From Desulfobacteraceae bacterium (GTDB taxonomy: Bacteria; Desulfobacterota; DSM-4660; Desulfatiglandales; Desulfatiglandaceae): 5,795 nucleotides of DNA. Under the pieces are notes generated by a model that was not told where the DNA came from, did not search any database, and saw only the letters and a list, made by a program, of their open reading frames with translations. The stretch spans positions 1 through 5,795 of the forward strand of contig JABMQV010000844.1 in NCBI GenBank assembly GCA_013203065.1, read 5' to 3'. This document shows positions 5,500 to 5,795 of the stretch, in pieces (the stretch's first letter is position 1; every line of letters begins with the position of its first letter). Both the position numbers and the translations under genes were made by a program.

Positions 5500-5795
5500 A
5501 TGGATTTAGGAATTAAAGGGAAGGTGGCCCTCGTCACGGGAGGAAATCGGGGGATTGGGAAATCAAGTGCATTGGAAATGGCCAAGGAAGGGTGTAACCT
5601 GGTCATCACCGGCAGAAACGAGGCCGATTTGGCGGAAGTCGAGAAAGAGATACAGGACCTTGGTGTGGAGACGCTGGCCATAGCCGCCGATCTGGAACAA
5701 GCAGAAGGGGTCAATGAGGTTGTTTCAAAGGCCTTTGACAGGTTTGGCCAGGTTGATATCCTTTTTAATAACGCAGGCCATTCAACTCCCTGCAC
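5500..5795 (+). CDS. Short-chain dehydrogenase/reductase, N-terminal part (3' end outside window)
   Basis: The first 98 residues of a classical SDR with a Rossmann fold are present. TGGNRGIG (13-20) is the glycine-rich TGxxxGIG dinucleotide motif. An aspartate in AADL (Asp64) matches the adenine-binding D after the third strand, and NNAG (90-93) is the structural motif after the fourth strand. The catalytic Ser-Tyr-Lys residues lie beyond the window. After the second strand the sequence is TGRN, with Arg39 where NAD-specific members usually carry an acidic residue, which mildly suggests NADP(H). SDRs of this type oxidise or reduce hydroxyl/keto groups on many substrates, including acyl-CoA intermediates. 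Its position behind a molybdenum hydroxylase could mean a later step of the same pathway, but the 179-base gap makes this only a suggestion. The start is set by AAAGGAGG. No frame damage is visible. Confidence 0.93.
   Translation, partial: MDLGIKGKVALVTGGNRGIGKSSALEMAKEGCNLVITGRNEADLAEVEKEIQDLGVETLAIAADLEQAEGVNEVVSKAFDRFGQVDILFNNAGHSTPC

Overview
The window reads as one co-directional plus-strand cluster from an anaerobic bacterium. It encodes a three-subunit molybdenum hydroxylase (xanthine dehydrogenase / 4-hydroxybenzoyl-CoA reductase superfamily), preceded by genes related to the NADH-oxidising (diaphorase) module of complex I and NAD-reducing hydrogenases, and followed by a short-chain dehydrogenase. 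The many iron-sulfur proteins, the Nuo-like accessory subunits, the cysteine-rich loop in the flavin subunit, the strong AGGAGG-type ribosome sites and the moderate GC fit a Desulfobacterota (former Deltaproteobacteria) or similar anaerobe. That placement is inference from style, not from a marker gene.

Layout: 2-199 is the 3' end of a NuoG/HoxU-like iron-sulfur protein. 201-377 is the start of a NuoE-like gene that breaks off after about 43 recognisable residues. 299-1303 is a NuoF-like gene that has lost its extreme N-terminus and everything after the third cysteine of its C-terminal 4Fe-4S motif. 1323-1913 is the two-[2Fe-2S] small subunit, with an unusual N-terminal C2H2 zinc-finger-like segment. 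1916-4336 is the molybdopterin large subunit. 4346-5320 is the FAD subunit, with an extra cysteine-rich loop. 5321-5499 is non-coding, and 5500-5795 is the beginning of a short-chain dehydrogenase/reductase cut by the window end.

In an intact version, electrons would pass between substrate at the Mo-cofactor, the two [2Fe-2S] clusters, FAD (and a probable extra 4Fe-4S cluster), and a NuoEFG-like module that exchanges them with NAD(H). The substrate cannot be read from the sequence. The large subunit lacks the form I CO dehydrogenase signature, and the flavin-subunit loop recalls 4-hydroxybenzoyl-CoA reductase, so an aromatic, heterocyclic or acyl-CoA substrate is the more natural guess.

The two most notable points are (1) the near-perfect C2H2 zinc-finger pattern fused to the 2Fe-2S subunit, and (2) two apparent deletions that damage nuoE/nuoF while the three hydroxylase genes stay complete. 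The second suggests either loss of the NAD-linked module or errors in assembly. No RNA genes, CRISPR arrays, insertion sequences or long repeats were seen.
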